From an uncultured Alistipes sp. (GTDB taxonomy: Bacteria; Bacteroidota; Bacteroidia; Bacteroidales; Rikenellaceae): DNA of 64,000 nt. Positions 1 through 7,980 of the stretch are shown here, piece by piece (position 1 is the first letter of the stretch; each line of letters opens with the position of its first letter). The translations under genes were made by a program, and so were the position numbers. Under the pieces are notes generated by a model, which was not told the origin of the DNA, did not search any database, and worked only from the letters and a program-made list of their open reading frames with translations. Location of the stretch: contig CANQGQ010000001.1 of the NCBI GenBank assembly GCA_947623305.1, forward strand, positions 124,001 to 188,000. The letters are read 5' to 3'.

Positions 1-49
1 ATCCGCAATTTTCACAGTGCGGAAGCTATGGTGCGGCTCACAGAGCCGC
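1..49. repeat. Inverted-repeat element, partial, plus hairpin
   Basis: Bases 2-23 form an inverted repeat (TCCGCA ... TGCGGA) whose roughly 22-base sequence recurs almost unchanged at 28310-28333 upstream of murG. It is followed by a perfect 7-bp hairpin at 33-49 (GCGGCTC, ACA, GAGCCGC). The element probably continues to the left of the window. Confidence 0.6.
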
Positions 50-70
50 CGATAATTCCGAACGGTGAAT

Positions 71-101
71 TTTGAATTATGAATTTATTATAGTATCTTT
101 G
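71..101 (+). promoter_or_regulatory. Bacteroidetes-type promoter for the small RNA
   Basis: TTTG at 71-74, a 19-base spacer, and TATCTTTG at 94-101 fit the Bacteroidetes housekeeping sigma consensus (TTTG/TTG, N19-21, TAnnTTTG). No convincing reading frame follows. The structured RNA at about 107-278 lies directly downstream. Confidence 0.7.
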
Positions 102-106
102 TCGCA

Positions 107-278
107 GACATATTGAAAGCGCATCGGCTTTTCTTCTGTATTCAAAACTTGGACATTTTGACAAAAGAAGAATTTAAGTTGATGCTCGCGCCGTTTTTAG
201 GCGTGGGCATTTCTTCAATCTTCTTTTGTGGGCAGTCCAAGGCCTTGAATACGGGTTGAGTGATTTGCCCGCTTTTTT
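107..278 (+). ncRNA. Structured small RNA, 6S RNA-like
   Basis: The sequence folds by eye into one long rod. Nested paired segments are 138-145 with 245-252 (8 bp), 148-154 with 235-241 (7 bp), 161-171 with 219-229 (11 bp, perfect), and an apical stem 182-192 with 200-210. An unpaired bubble separates the third and apical stems (172-181 and 211-218). A small 5' hairpin (115-136) precedes the rod. A CGGG/CCCG stem with a T6 run (253-278) forms a terminator. Own promoter, own terminator and no reading frame argue for a stable RNA. A long helix with a central bubble resembles 6S RNA, but this identity is inferred from shape alone. SRP, RNase P and tmRNA hallmarks were not seen. Confidence 0.55.
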
Positions 279-314
279 ATTAATAACTAGTACGGATATT
301 AACTGGTACGGATC
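277..314 (+). repeat. Two tandem copies of the TTAATAACTGGTACGGATC motif
   Basis: Two imperfect copies lie head to tail (277-297 and 298-314) directly after the terminator T-run of the small RNA. The same motif recurs after bamA (7728 on) and dnaB (26512 on). Its reverse complement occurs before trxB and comM. Confidence 0.6.
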
Positions 315-329
315 GCGAGGTTTCAAGGG

Positions 330-410
330 AAAAACGGTCGGCAGCGAAGATGACATTCCTAAGCAAGTCGACGTTCTACCGCATAGGGAACCCCGTTCAA
401 ACGGGGCGGG
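330..410 (+). repeat. Dispersed repeat family B, copy 1
   Basis: An approximately 80-base element runs from GGTCGGCAGCGA to a perfect hairpin (CCCCGTT/AACGGGG, 391-406). It matches inverted copies at 13016-13100 and 61249-61352. The rest of 410-469 shows no feature. Open frames crossing it are shadows of the repeat. Confidence 0.65.
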
Positions 411-469
411 CCGAACCGGCAGGAGAACCCCCATCTTACGTTTCGGTCATTCTGATTGCCCTTAATAAT

Positions 470-1912
470 TCAGGCCTTCGGCAGAATGATCGTCTCGGTT
501 CCCGGCTGCGTTCGGCCCGCTTTTTCAACGAGCCCCTGCTCCGCCGCGACCTGCTCCATCAACGCATAAGCCGCGTCGTAATCGTTCGGAATCCGCCCGT
601 CGAGAATCGCCTCCTTGATGACCTCCTTGATTTCGCCGATCATGCGGCACGGCCCGATTCCGTAAGTCCGCATGATGATTTCGCCCGTGATGGGCGGCTG
701 GAAATTGCGGATGCGGTCGCGTTCCTCCAAATCCTTCATCTTGCGGCGCACCAGCTCGAAATTGGCCATGTAACGCTTCACCTTCGCGTCGATGCCCGAC
801 GTGATGTCCGCCTCGCACAGGGTCATCAAAGCCTCCACGTCGTCGCCCGCCTCGAACAACAGCCGCCGCACGGCCGAATCGGTTACCATATCCTCCGACA
901 GGATGATGGGCCGCAGATGGAGGAAAACCAACTTCTGCACGAACTTCATGTGTTCGTTCAACGGTAGTTTCATACGCCGGAAGATTGCAGGCACCATCTT
1001 CGACCCCAGCACCTCGTGGCCGTGGAACGTCCAGCCCGTCTTCGGGTCGAAAGCCTTGGTCAACGGCTTGGCGATGTCATGCAGCACGGCAGCCCACCGC
1101 AACCAAAGGTCGTCGGAACGCTTCGAAACGTTGTCTAAAACTTTGAGCGTATGAATAAAATTATCCTTGTGGGCATGCTGGCCGCGCCGCTCGACCCCTT
1201 TCAACGCGTGCATCTCCGGAAATATCCGCTCCAGCAATCCGGTGAGTTCGAGCAACTCAAAGCCCATCGACGGCACGGGCGACAGTACGATTTTGTTCAG
1301 TTCGGCGATGATCCGTTCGCGCGAGACGATGCGGATGCGTTGGGCATTGCGGGCGATGGCGTCGAACGTCTCCTCCTCAAGCGAAAAGCCCAACTGCGCG
1401 GCGAAACGGATGCCGCGCATCATGCGCAACGGATCGTCCGAAAAGGTGATGTCGGGATCGCACGGCGTGCGGATGATGCCGTGTTCGAGGTCGTACATGC
1501 CGTCGAACGGATCGACCAATTCGCCGAAATCGCGTTCGTTGAGGGACCACGCCAGCGCATTGATCGTAAAGTCGCGGCGCAGCTGATCGTCCTCGAGCGT
1601 ACCGGCTTCGACCTGCGGTTTGCGCGAATCGCGGGTGTAGGATTCGCGACGGGCCCCGACGAACTCCAACTCCACTCCATGGAACCGCAACATGGCGGTG
1701 CCGAAGGTCTTGAATACCGAAAGCCGGGTATGCAACTCGTCGGCGAGCGCCTGCGCGACGTCGATGCCGCTTCCGACCACCACCACATCGACGTCGGTCG
1801 AAGGCCGATGCAGATAATGATCGCGCACGTAACCGCCCACGACATAAGCATCGACGCCTTTCGCGCGAGCGATGCGCGAAATCCGACGGAAGATGGGATC
1901 GGAAAATTCCAC
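470..1912 (-). CDS. cca: CCA-adding enzyme / tRNA nucleotidyltransferase with HD domain
   Basis: This enzyme adds or repairs the 3' CCA end of tRNA. The N-terminal class II nucleotidyltransferase domain shows GGYVRD (residues 26-31) and the metal-binding pair D40/D42, then the RRDFTINALAW motif. An HD phosphohydrolase-type domain follows (LHDIAKP). The frame is open far upstream, but that extension only overlays the GDSL hydrolase gene in another frame. The best start is GTG at 1912, 11 bases after the hydrolase stop, giving 480 residues, a normal family length. It is the last gene of a pdxJ-hydrolase-cca group. Encoded tRNA-Cys at 37.7 kb lacks a genomic CCA, so the activity is needed here. 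The start is inferred, because no ATG fits. Confidence 0.92.
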   Translation of the reverse strand: MEFSDPIFRRISRIARAKGVDAYVVGGYVRDHYLHRPSTDVDVVVVGSGIDVAQALADELHTRLSVFKTFGTAMLRFHGVELEFVGARRESYTRDSRKPQVEAGTLEDDQLRRDFTINALAWSLNERDFGELVDPFDGMYDLEHGIIRTPCDPDITFSDDPLRMMRGIRFAAQLGFSLEEETFDAIARNAQRIRIVSRERIIAELNKIVLSPVPSMGFELLELTGLLERIFPEMHALKGVERRGQHAHKDNFIHTLKVLDNVSKRSDDLWLRWAAVLHDIAKPLTKAFDPKTGWTFHGHEVLGSKMVPAIFRRMKLPLNEHMKFVQKLVFLHLRPIILSEDMVTDSAVRRLLFEAGDDVEALMTLCEADITSGIDAKVKRYMANFELVRRKMKDLEERDRIRNFQPPITGEIIMRTYGIGPCRMIGEIKEVIKEAILDGRIPNDYDAAYALMEQVAAEQGLVEKAGRTQPGTETIILPKA

Positions 1913-1923
1913 GGTGCGGCGTG

Positions 1924-2574
1924 TTATTTCACGTATTTTTCGATCGCCTGCTTCCAAACCAAATAGCCGGGCCCCATCAGATGCAGGCCGTCGTTCGTGT
2001 AGCGGCTGTCGAGATTTCCCTTGCCGTCGACCATCAACGACCACAGGTCGATGTAGACGATCCCCTTCTCCCTGCACAACGCCTCCAACTGGCGATTGGT
2101 CTCCACGATCTGCGGATTGATGCCGTAATGATGGGGATATTTCTTGAAATCCGCCCCGTTGACGGGCAGAATGCTCTGAATGTAGAGTTTCGTCCACGGC
2201 GCCTGTTTCTGGAAACGGACGACCAATTTGCGGACATTGCCGACCACCTCCTCGGGAGCGATGCCGACCGAGAGGTCGTTGGTGCCGATCATCAGAAAGA
2301 GTTTTTTCGGACGACCGGCGATGATCGTATCGATGCGTTCGAGCAACCAGCCCGATCGGTCGGCGCTGATGCCGCGATTCTTGACATGCCGGTTGTTGAA
2401 CAACTCGGCCCATTCGCATCCGTCCGTGATGCTGTTGCCCAAAAAGACGATATCGTTCGAACGGATGGGCAACACCTCGAACAGGCTGCGCTTTTGATAA
2501 TTGTATTCGTTCTGCGCAGAGGCCGTACCGACCGCGGACAACGCGACGGAAAGCAAAATAAGAAAGTATTTCAT
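1924..2574 (-). CDS. Secreted SGNH/GDSL-family hydrolase
   Basis: A 216-residue esterase or acetylhydrolase-like protein that begins with a clear signal peptide (KYFLILLSVALSAVGTASA, then Q). SGNH blocks are visible: GNSITDG (block I, catalytic Ser), GISADRSG, GTNDLSVG (block III, Asn) and DGLHLMGPGY (block V, Asp and His). The ATG at 2574 is preferred over the longer open frame because it gives the signal peptide and leaves 35 bases to pdxJ. Its substrate is unknown. Relatives act on sialic acid esters, platelet-activating factor or glycan acetyl groups. Likely periplasmic or exported. The gene is followed 11 bases later by cca on the same strand. Confidence 0.88.
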   Translation of the reverse strand: MKYFLILLSVALSAVGTASAQNEYNYQKRSLFEVLPIRSNDIVFLGNSITDGCEWAELFNNRHVKNRGISADRSGWLLERIDTIIAGRPKKLFLMIGTNDLSVGIAPEEVVGNVRKLVVRFQKQAPWTKLYIQSILPVNGADFKKYPHHYGINPQIVETNRQLEALCREKGIVYIDLWSLMVDGKGNLDSRYTNDGLHLMGPGYLVWKQAIEKYVK

Positions 2575-2609
2575 AATCAATCCATGATTTTCATTATTCG
2601 GTATACCCA

Positions 2610-3335
2610 TCAATCGTGTTCCGCGCGCATCTCCCGCCGGTACAGCTGCACGGTATTCTCCAAACCGTAGTAAAGGGCGTCGCAAATCAACGCATGGCCG
2701 ATCGACACCTCATCCGTCCACGGAATCCGCTGCAGATAGTAGCGCAGATTCTCCAAGCTGAGGTCATGCCCGGCATTGAGTCCCAGCCCCTGGCGGCGGG
2801 CCTCCTCGGCGGCGGCGACATAGGGAGCGACGGCCGCTTCGGGCCCTGCAGGATAGCAGCGGGCGAACGCCTCGGTGTACAATTCGACCCGATCGGCGCC
2901 GCAAGCCCTGGCACCGGCGACCATCGCCGGCACGGGGTCGACGAAAATCGAGACGCGGATGCCCCGTTCGTGGAAGCGGGCAGTGATGTCGGTCAGGAAA
3001 TCGCGGTTCGCGACAGTGTTCCATCCGGCGCTGGAGGTCAACGCATCGGGCGCATCGGGAACGAGCGTAACCTGCGCCGGCCGCACCTCCATCACGAGAT
3101 CGACGAACGCGCCGACGGGATTTCCTTCGATATTCAATTCACAGGTCAGGACCTTTTTCAAGGTCCGGACATCGTCGTGCCGGATATGCCGCCCGTCGGG
3201 ACGCGGATGCACCGTGATGCCGTCGGCGCCGAAACGCTCGATATCCAACGCCGCCTGCACCACATCGGGCCGATTGCCCCCGCGTGCATTCCGCACCAAA
3301 GCGATTTTGTTGATATTAACGCTTAATTTCGTCAT
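2610..3335 (-). CDS. pdxJ: Pyridoxine 5'-phosphate synthase
   Basis: PdxJ condenses 1-deoxyxylulose 5-phosphate with 3-amino-1-phosphohydroxyacetone to form pyridoxine 5'-phosphate, the last ring-closing step of DXP-dependent vitamin B6 synthesis. The 241-residue length is typical. Family motifs include [15 protein letters not shown] at the N terminus, [28 protein letters not shown] and [14 protein letters not shown]. The start at 3335 (MTKLSVNIN) is chosen because upstream in-frame sequence belongs to a promoter-bearing repeat. It is divergent from nadK and heads a group with the GDSL hydrolase and cca. Confidence 0.95.
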   Translation of the reverse strand: MTKLSVNINKIALVRNARGGNRPDVVQAALDIERFGADGITVHPRPDGRHIRHDDVRTLKKVLTCELNIEGNPVGAFVDLVMEVRPAQVTLVPDAPDALTSSAGWNTVANRDFLTDITARFHERGIRVSIFVDPVPAMVAGARACGADRVELYTEAFARCYPAGPEAAVAPYVAAAEEARRQGLGLNAGHDLSLENLRYYLQRIPWTDEVSIGHALICDALYYGLENTVQLYRREMRAEHD

Positions 3336-3340
3336 AAAAA

Positions 3341-3430
3341 ATTCATACCTTTGACTTCGTCGAAGATACTCCGCCTCGGCAATGCTCAAATAAATTTGGC
3401 ATTGCACTCGGCTTTTTCGTATTTTTGTCC
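3341..3430. repeat. Dispersed promoter-like element (family A), copy 1
   Basis: The roughly 90-base element occupies the pdxJ/nadK divergent region. It begins with TACCTTTG (3347-3354) and ends with TATTTTTG (3420-3427), both TAnnTTTG matches on the plus strand. An inverted near-copy (CGAAGATA, 3361-3368) faces pdxJ. The middle contains the inverted repeat CAATGC/GCATTG. A close relative sits at 19100-19185 before cdd. Shorter relatives lie near 9233-9300 and, inverted, at 45945-45990. Confidence 0.65.
3395..3427 (+). promoter_or_regulatory. Promoter of nadK
   Basis: TTTG at 3395-3398, a 21-base spacer and TATTTTTG at 3420-3427 fit the Bacteroidetes consensus. The predicted start near 3432 leaves a leader of about 70 bases before nadK. 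Confidence 0.65.
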
Positions 3431-3502
3431 GCAACGGAACCCTGGCCTCCAGACACCTTGTTCCGGCGCGTAAAGTTACTCACTTTTTTCGAATTTCCGC
3501 CG

Positions 3503-4381
3503 ATGAAAATCCTACTTTTTTCCCGCAGCCAGATCGCCCATACGCCCGAAGAGCTGACGCAGCTCTTCGAGACCCTCGACCGTTTCGGATTCGACTACAC
3601 GGTCAACCGCGAATTCGCCGCTTTCGTGCACGAACTGACCGGCCGCACCATACCGCCCGAAAAGCGTTACGGCGACCGCGTGGGGCCGCAACCGAAGGAG
3701 AGCATCATGGTCTGCTACGGCGGCGACGGCACGCTGCTCGAAGGGGTGCATCGGCTGGCCGGTGCGCCGATTCCGGTCATGGGGATCAATGCCGGCCACT
3801 TGGGTTTTCTGACGAGTGCGCCGAACGAAGGGCTCGACCGGATTTTCCAAGAGATCGCCGACGGCAACATCCTCGCCGAGCCCCGCTCGATGCTGCACGT
3901 CGAGGGCGACTTCCCCGAACCGATCGGATCGCCGCTGGCCCTCAACGAGTTCGCCGTGCAGCGCCACGGGGCGGGCATGATTTCGGTCGAAACCTACGTC
4001 GACGGACAGATGGTCGCCACCTACCACGGCGACGGCGTCATCGTCTCGACGCCGACCGGTTCGACCGCCTATTCGCTCAGCGCCGGAGGCCCCGTCGTAG
4101 CGCCAGCCTGCTCGTGTCTGATCCTCTCGCCGCTGGCCCCGCACAATCTGACCATGCGTCCGGTGGTGATTCCCGATTCGGCGGTCATCACGCTGCACGT
4201 CCACGCCCGCCGCGCCGATGCGTTCGTTACGCTCGACGACCGCACCTACCCCATTCCGCCGGAAGCCGCTTTCCGCGTCGAACGGGCCGAACGACCGATC
4301 TTTTTGGCCGTCCCGCACAATATATCGTTCTACGACACGTTACGGAATAAAATGATGTGGGGCATCGACATCCGCAGCTGA
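3503..4381 (+). CDS. nadK: NAD kinase
   Basis: NadK phosphorylates NAD to NADP with ATP or polyphosphate in the cytoplasm. Its 292 residues include the diagnostic GGDGTLLEG motif, NAGHLGFLT, and the PTGSTAYSLSAGGP substrate loop. The start at 3503 (MKILLFSRSQ) is preferred over an upstream ATG lying within the promoter region (the frame is open from 3425), because family members begin with this strand. The gene is followed 58 bases later by uppS, which has its own promoter. Confidence 0.96.
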   Translation: MKILLFSRSQIAHTPEELTQLFETLDRFGFDYTVNREFAAFVHELTGRTIPPEKRYGDRVGPQPKESIMVCYGGDGTLLEGVHRLAGAPIPVMGINAGHLGFLTSAPNEGLDRIFQEIADGNILAEPRSMLHVEGDFPEPIGSPLALNEFAVQRHGAGMISVETYVDGQMVATYHGDGVIVSTPTGSTAYSLSAGGPVVAPACSCLILSPLAPHNLTMRPVVIPDSAVITLHVHARRADAFVTLDDRTYPIPPEAAFRVERAERPIFLAVPHNISFYDTLRNKMMWGIDIRS

Positions 4382-4398
4382 CGAAATTCACGCGGATT

Positions 4399-4431
4399 TT
4401 TGCGCCGTTTCGTTTTTATTCCCTATATTTG
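4399..4431 (+). promoter_or_regulatory. Promoter of uppS, nearly leaderless
   Basis: TTTG at 4399-4402, a 21-base spacer and TATATTTG at 4424-4431. The expected transcription start (about 4436) lies only a few bases before the ATG at 4440, so the mRNA would have almost no leader. Confidence 0.7.
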
Positions 4432-4439
4432 TGCCCTAT

Positions 4440-5153
4440 ATGAGCGAACTGAAACGCATACCGCAGCACGTCGCCATCATCATGGACGGCAACGGGCGCT
4501 GGGCGAAACAGCACGGCAAAGAACGATTCGAAGGCCATATCGCCGGCGTGGAATCGGTGCGGGCTTCGGTGCGGGCCGCCTTGCGGCACGGAGTCGCCTA
4601 CCTGACGCTCTACGTCTTTTCGACCGAAAACTGGGGACGTCCCGAACAGGAGGTCGACGCGCTGATGGAACTCTTCTGCCGCAGCGTTAGGAACGAAACG
4701 CCCGAACTCGTGCAGCAGGGCGTGCGCATCTGCATGATCGGCGACCGCAGCCGTTTTTCGGACAAGGTGCGCCGCTATTTAGCCGAAGCCGAAACGAGCA
4801 CCGCCTCGTGCGAAAAACTGACGCTGATTTTGGCGCTCAACTATTCGTCGCGCAGTGAAATCGTCCGTGCCACGCAGCGGATCGCCCGTCGGGTACAGGC
4901 CGGCGAACTCGCCCCCGAAGCCATCGACGAGCAGACCATCGGCAGTGCGCTGGACACGGCAGCCTATCCCGATCCCGACCTCGTCATCCGCACGAGCGGC
5001 GAGTGCCGGCTCAGCAACTTCCTGCTCTGGCAACTCTCTTATGCCGAGATGTGGTTTCCGGAGGTGCTGTGGCCCGACTTCACGGAAGCGTGGTTCGACA
5101 AGGCCATCGAAGTGTACGGAACCCGCGACCGGCGCTATGGATTGGTTAAATAG
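4440..5153 (+). CDS. uppS: Undecaprenyl diphosphate synthase (cis-prenyltransferase)
   Basis: UppS makes the C55 lipid carrier for peptidoglycan and surface glycans from farnesyl diphosphate and isopentenyl diphosphate. It shows the active-site motif IIMDGNGRWAK, the YVFSTENW region, and the C-terminal RTSGECRLSNFLLWQ motif. A GTG at 4431 is also in frame but overlaps the -7 promoter box, so ATG at 4440 is chosen, giving 237 residues. The stop abuts the bamA start, implying co-transcription of lipid carrier and outer-membrane assembly genes. Confidence 0.95.
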   Translation: MSELKRIPQHVAIIMDGNGRWAKQHGKERFEGHIAGVESVRASVRAALRHGVAYLTLYVFSTENWGRPEQEVDALMELFCRSVRNETPELVQQGVRICMIGDRSRFSDKVRRYLAEAETSTASCEKLTLILALNYSSRSEIVRATQRIARRVQAGELAPEAIDEQTIGSALDTAAYPDPDLVIRTSGECRLSNFLLWQLSYAEMWFPEVLWPDFTEAWFDKAIEVYGTRDRRYGLVK

Positions 5154-7733
5154 ATGAAGTTTTCAGAGATGAATCGTTTATTCAACAGGTTATTCATAAC
5201 AGGAGCGTTTCTGATGGCCGTCTGCCTGTGCCCGAATGTCGTCGCACAGGAGTCCGCAACGACCGATCCGGCCGACACGACCGTCGTAGAAGAACCCGCT
5301 TTTCCGGAAAACGCCCCCATGATGCAGTATGGCAACCGCCCGAAACGCTACTACATCCGCAAAGTCGAAATCCACGGCGTGAAATACCTCGATCACAACA
5401 ACCTCAAGTCGTCGGCCGGCCTGATCGAGGGCGACTCGGTCTATCTGCCGAGCGACTTCATCCCCAATTCGATCAACCGGCTTTGGCGGCAAAGCGTCTT
5501 TTCGGACGTGAAGATCGGCGCCGACATCGAAGGCGACCAACTCGACCTGCATGTCTTCCTGAAAGAGCAGCCCCGCATCTATCGCTGGGAGTTCGAGGGC
5601 ATCTCGAAGGGTAAAAAGAAAGACCTGACCGAAAAGCTGAAGCTCAAACCGGGCCGCAGCCCCCTTTCGGACTACATCATCGACAAGAACAAGAAACTCA
5701 TCAAGGCCTACTGGGTGGAGAAGGGCTTCCGGAATGCCGAAGTCGACGTCCGCATCGAAAACGATTCGCTCTATCCGGATCGGGCGGTCAACGTAACGTT
5801 CGTGATCGACAAGAAGGAGAAGGTGAAAATCGGCCGAATCAATTTCACGGGCAACGAACAATTCAAGGACAAACGCCTGCGCAAGACCTTCAAGAAGACC
5901 CACCAGAAAAGTCTGAACTTTTTCCGCGGCACGAAGCTCAACGAAAGCGACTACGCCGATGACAAGGAGTTATTATTGGACTTTTACAACTCCAAAGGCT
6001 ATCGAAATGCGACCATCGTGCGCGATTCGATCTACCCCATCAACGAAAAGCGGATCGGCATCGACATCGACCTGTCGGAAGGCAACAAATACTACATCCG
6101 TAACGTGTCGTGGGTCGGCAACTCGGTGCACGAGACCGATGAACTGCAACGGATGTTCGCCGTCAAACGGGGCGACACCTACGATAAAAAGTCGATGCAC
6201 AAACGATTGGGCATCGGCAAGGAGGATAATCCCGAAGCCATTTCGGTGAAATCCCTCTACCAGAACGACGGTTATCTGATGTCGCAGATCGAACCGGCCG
6301 AGACCATCATCGGGCCCGATTCCATCGACATCGAGGTGAAGATATTCGAGGGCAAGCAGTTCACCATCAACGAAGTGGGCATCACCGGCAACCAGCGGGT
6401 CGACGACGAGGTGATCCGCCGCGAAATCTACACCCGTCCGGGCGAACTCTACAACCGCGCCCTGCTGATGCAGACCATCAGTACGCTGAACGCCATGGGG
6501 CACTTCAACCCCGAAGCCATCATGCCCGACATCCGCCCCGTATCGAACGAACTGGTCGACATCAACTGGCCGCTCGAAGAACAGGCCTCCGACCAGTTCA
6601 ACATCGCAGGCGGCTGGGGCTCCGGCACGTTCGTGGGTTCGGTGGGCATCACGCTCAACAATCTCTCCATCCGGAATTTCTTCAAAAAGGGAGCCTGGCG
6701 TCCCTATCCGATGGGACAGAACCAACGTCTTTCGATCTCGGCCCAAACCAACGGTACCTACTACAAAGCCTTTGCGTTCAGTTTCACCGATCCGTGGCTC
6801 GGCGGTCGCAAGCCCAATTCGTTCACGCTGTCGGCCCACTACTCGGAGCAGAACAACGCCTACTACGTATGGCAGAAATCGACGCAATATTTCCGCACCT
6901 ATGGCGTCGCGGTCGGCCTGGGCAAACGGCTCGAATGGCCCGATCCTTTCTTCCAGCTCTACGCGGAAGCGAGCTACGAGCGCTATTCGCTGAAAGACTG
7001 GACGTCGTTCGTCATGGAGAACGGTTCAGCCAATCTGCTTTCGATGCGACTCGTTTTCTCGCGCAACTCCGTCGACCAACCCATCTATCCGCGGCGCGGT
7101 TCGGAGTTCAGCGCATCGGTGCAGGCGACACTACCTTATTCGCTGTGGGATGGCAAGGACTACAGCAGCAAAACGTTGAGCGACTCGGAGCGCTACAAAT
7201 GGATCGAATTCCACAAATGGCAGTTCAAGGCGCAATGGTTCCAGGCACTGACCCGCAACATGAACCTCGTGTTGATGGCCCGGGCCGAAATGGGCTACTT
7301 GGGCAGCTACAACAAGCACAAAGTCTCGCCGTTCGAACGATTCGAGGTCGGCGGCGACGGCATGTCGGGTTACAACATTTACGGTATCGACATCATTTCG
7401 ATGCGCGGTTACGAAGACGGGGCCCTCGATCCGATTTCGGAGAACTATGCCTGTGCCTACAACAAATACACGCTCGAACTCCGCTATCCGATCATTCTGA
7501 AACCGTCGTCGCAAATCTATGTGCTGGGCTTCCTCGAAGGAGGCAACGCATTCGATTCGTGGCGGACGTTCTCGCCGTTCCGCATCAAGCGGTCGGCCGG
7601 ATTCGGTGTGCGGCTCTATCTGCCCATCGTCGGCATGCTCGGCATCGACTGGGGCTACGGATTCGATCCGCCGGCCGGCTCGACGACCAAGAGCGGAAGT
7701 CAATTCCACTTCGTCTTAGGCCAACAATTTTAA
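5154..7733 (+). CDS. bamA: Outer membrane protein assembly factor BamA (Omp85)
   Basis: BamA inserts beta-barrel proteins into the outer membrane. The 859-residue protein has a signal peptide ending near VVAQ, a periplasmic region with successive POTRA repeats (about residues 60-480) and a C-terminal 16-strand barrel ending in the aromatic FHFVLGQQF. The barrel contains the lid-lock sequence SMRGYEDGAL, equivalent to the conserved VRGF motif. An alternative ATG at 5169 would give a shorter signal peptide. It starts directly after the uppS stop. Two OmpH/Skp periplasmic chaperone genes follow, a standard partnership. The stop codon is embedded in a TTAATAACTGGTACGG repeat. Confidence 0.96.
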   Translation: MKFSEMNRLFNRLFITGAFLMAVCLCPNVVAQESATTDPADTTVVEEPAFPENAPMMQYGNRPKRYYIRKVEIHGVKYLDHNNLKSSAGLIEGDSVYLPSDFIPNSINRLWRQSVFSDVKIGADIEGDQLDLHVFLKEQPRIYRWEFEGISKGKKKDLTEKLKLKPGRSPLSDYIIDKNKKLIKAYWVEKGFRNAEVDVRIENDSLYPDRAVNVTFVIDKKEKVKIGRINFTGNEQFKDKRLRKTFKKTHQKSLNFFRGTKLNESDYADDKELLLDFYNSKGYRNATIVRDSIYPINEKRIGIDIDLSEGNKYYIRNVSWVGNSVHETDELQRMFAVKRGDTYDKKSMHKRLGIGKEDNPEAISVKSLYQNDGYLMSQIEPAETIIGPDSIDIEVKIFEGKQFTINEVGITGNQRVDDEVIRREIYTRPGELYNRALLMQTISTLNAMGHFNPEAIMPDIRPVSNELVDINWPLEEQASDQFNIAGGWGSGTFVGSVGITLNNLSIRNFFKKGAWRPYPMGQNQRLSISAQTNGTYYKAFAFSFTDPWLGGRKPNSFTLSAHYSEQNNAYYVWQKSTQYFRTYGVAVGLGKRLEWPDPFFQLYAEASYERYSLKDWTSFVMENGSANLLSMRLVFSRNSVDQPIYPRRGSEFSASVQATLPYSLWDGKDYSSKTLSDSERYKWIEFHKWQFKAQWFQALTRNMNLVLMARAEMGYLGSYNKHKVSPFERFEVGGDGMSGYNIYGIDIISMRGYEDGALDPISENYACAYNKYTLELRYPIILKPSSQIYVLGFLEGGNAFDSWRTFSPFRIKRSAGFGVRLYLPIVGMLGIDWGYGFDPPAGSTTKSGSQFHFVLGQQF

Positions 7734-7840
7734 TAACTGGTACGGATCGGAACCTTAACAAGGTTAATTATTAATTGGCACGGATCAGGAAGTGAGTAAA
7801 GTTAAAACAAATTTTATTAACTTGCACGAAACGGAGAGAC
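7728..7840 (+). repeat. Three degenerate copies of the TTAATAACTGGTACGGATC motif
   Basis: Copies at 7728-7754, 7764-7791 and 7811-7838 fall off in similarity along the spacer between bamA and the first ompH. The first overlaps the bamA stop codon. The remainder to 7980 is AT-rich with no recognised feature. Confidence 0.55.
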
Positions 7841-7980
7841 ATCGAATTTATTAAACAAAACAGACGGGAGATTCGACAAAATACTGAGTCGAAAGAAATC
7901 CGACCGCTTAATGAAAAATTGGCAGAAAATTTGAGTACCACCAACCGCAAAACGGAACAAAACCATCATTCGGAAAAAAC

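Noticed and set aside
174..434. Short open frames over 174-465
   Set aside because: They cross a structured RNA and dispersed repeats. Similar peptides at 13.0 and 61.3 kb come from the same DNA repeat, not from protein conservation.
350..967. Long open frames on the strand opposite cca and many other genes
   Set aside because: GC-rich codon use keeps antisense frames open throughout the window. Their products are Arg/Ala/Asp-rich without motifs, and they overlap genes with clear families.
1913..2419. A 169-residue N-terminal extension of the CCA-adding enzyme
   Set aside because: It reads through the GDSL hydrolase gene in another frame, is rich in Arg, Gln and His in the manner of shadow frames, and gives no known domain.
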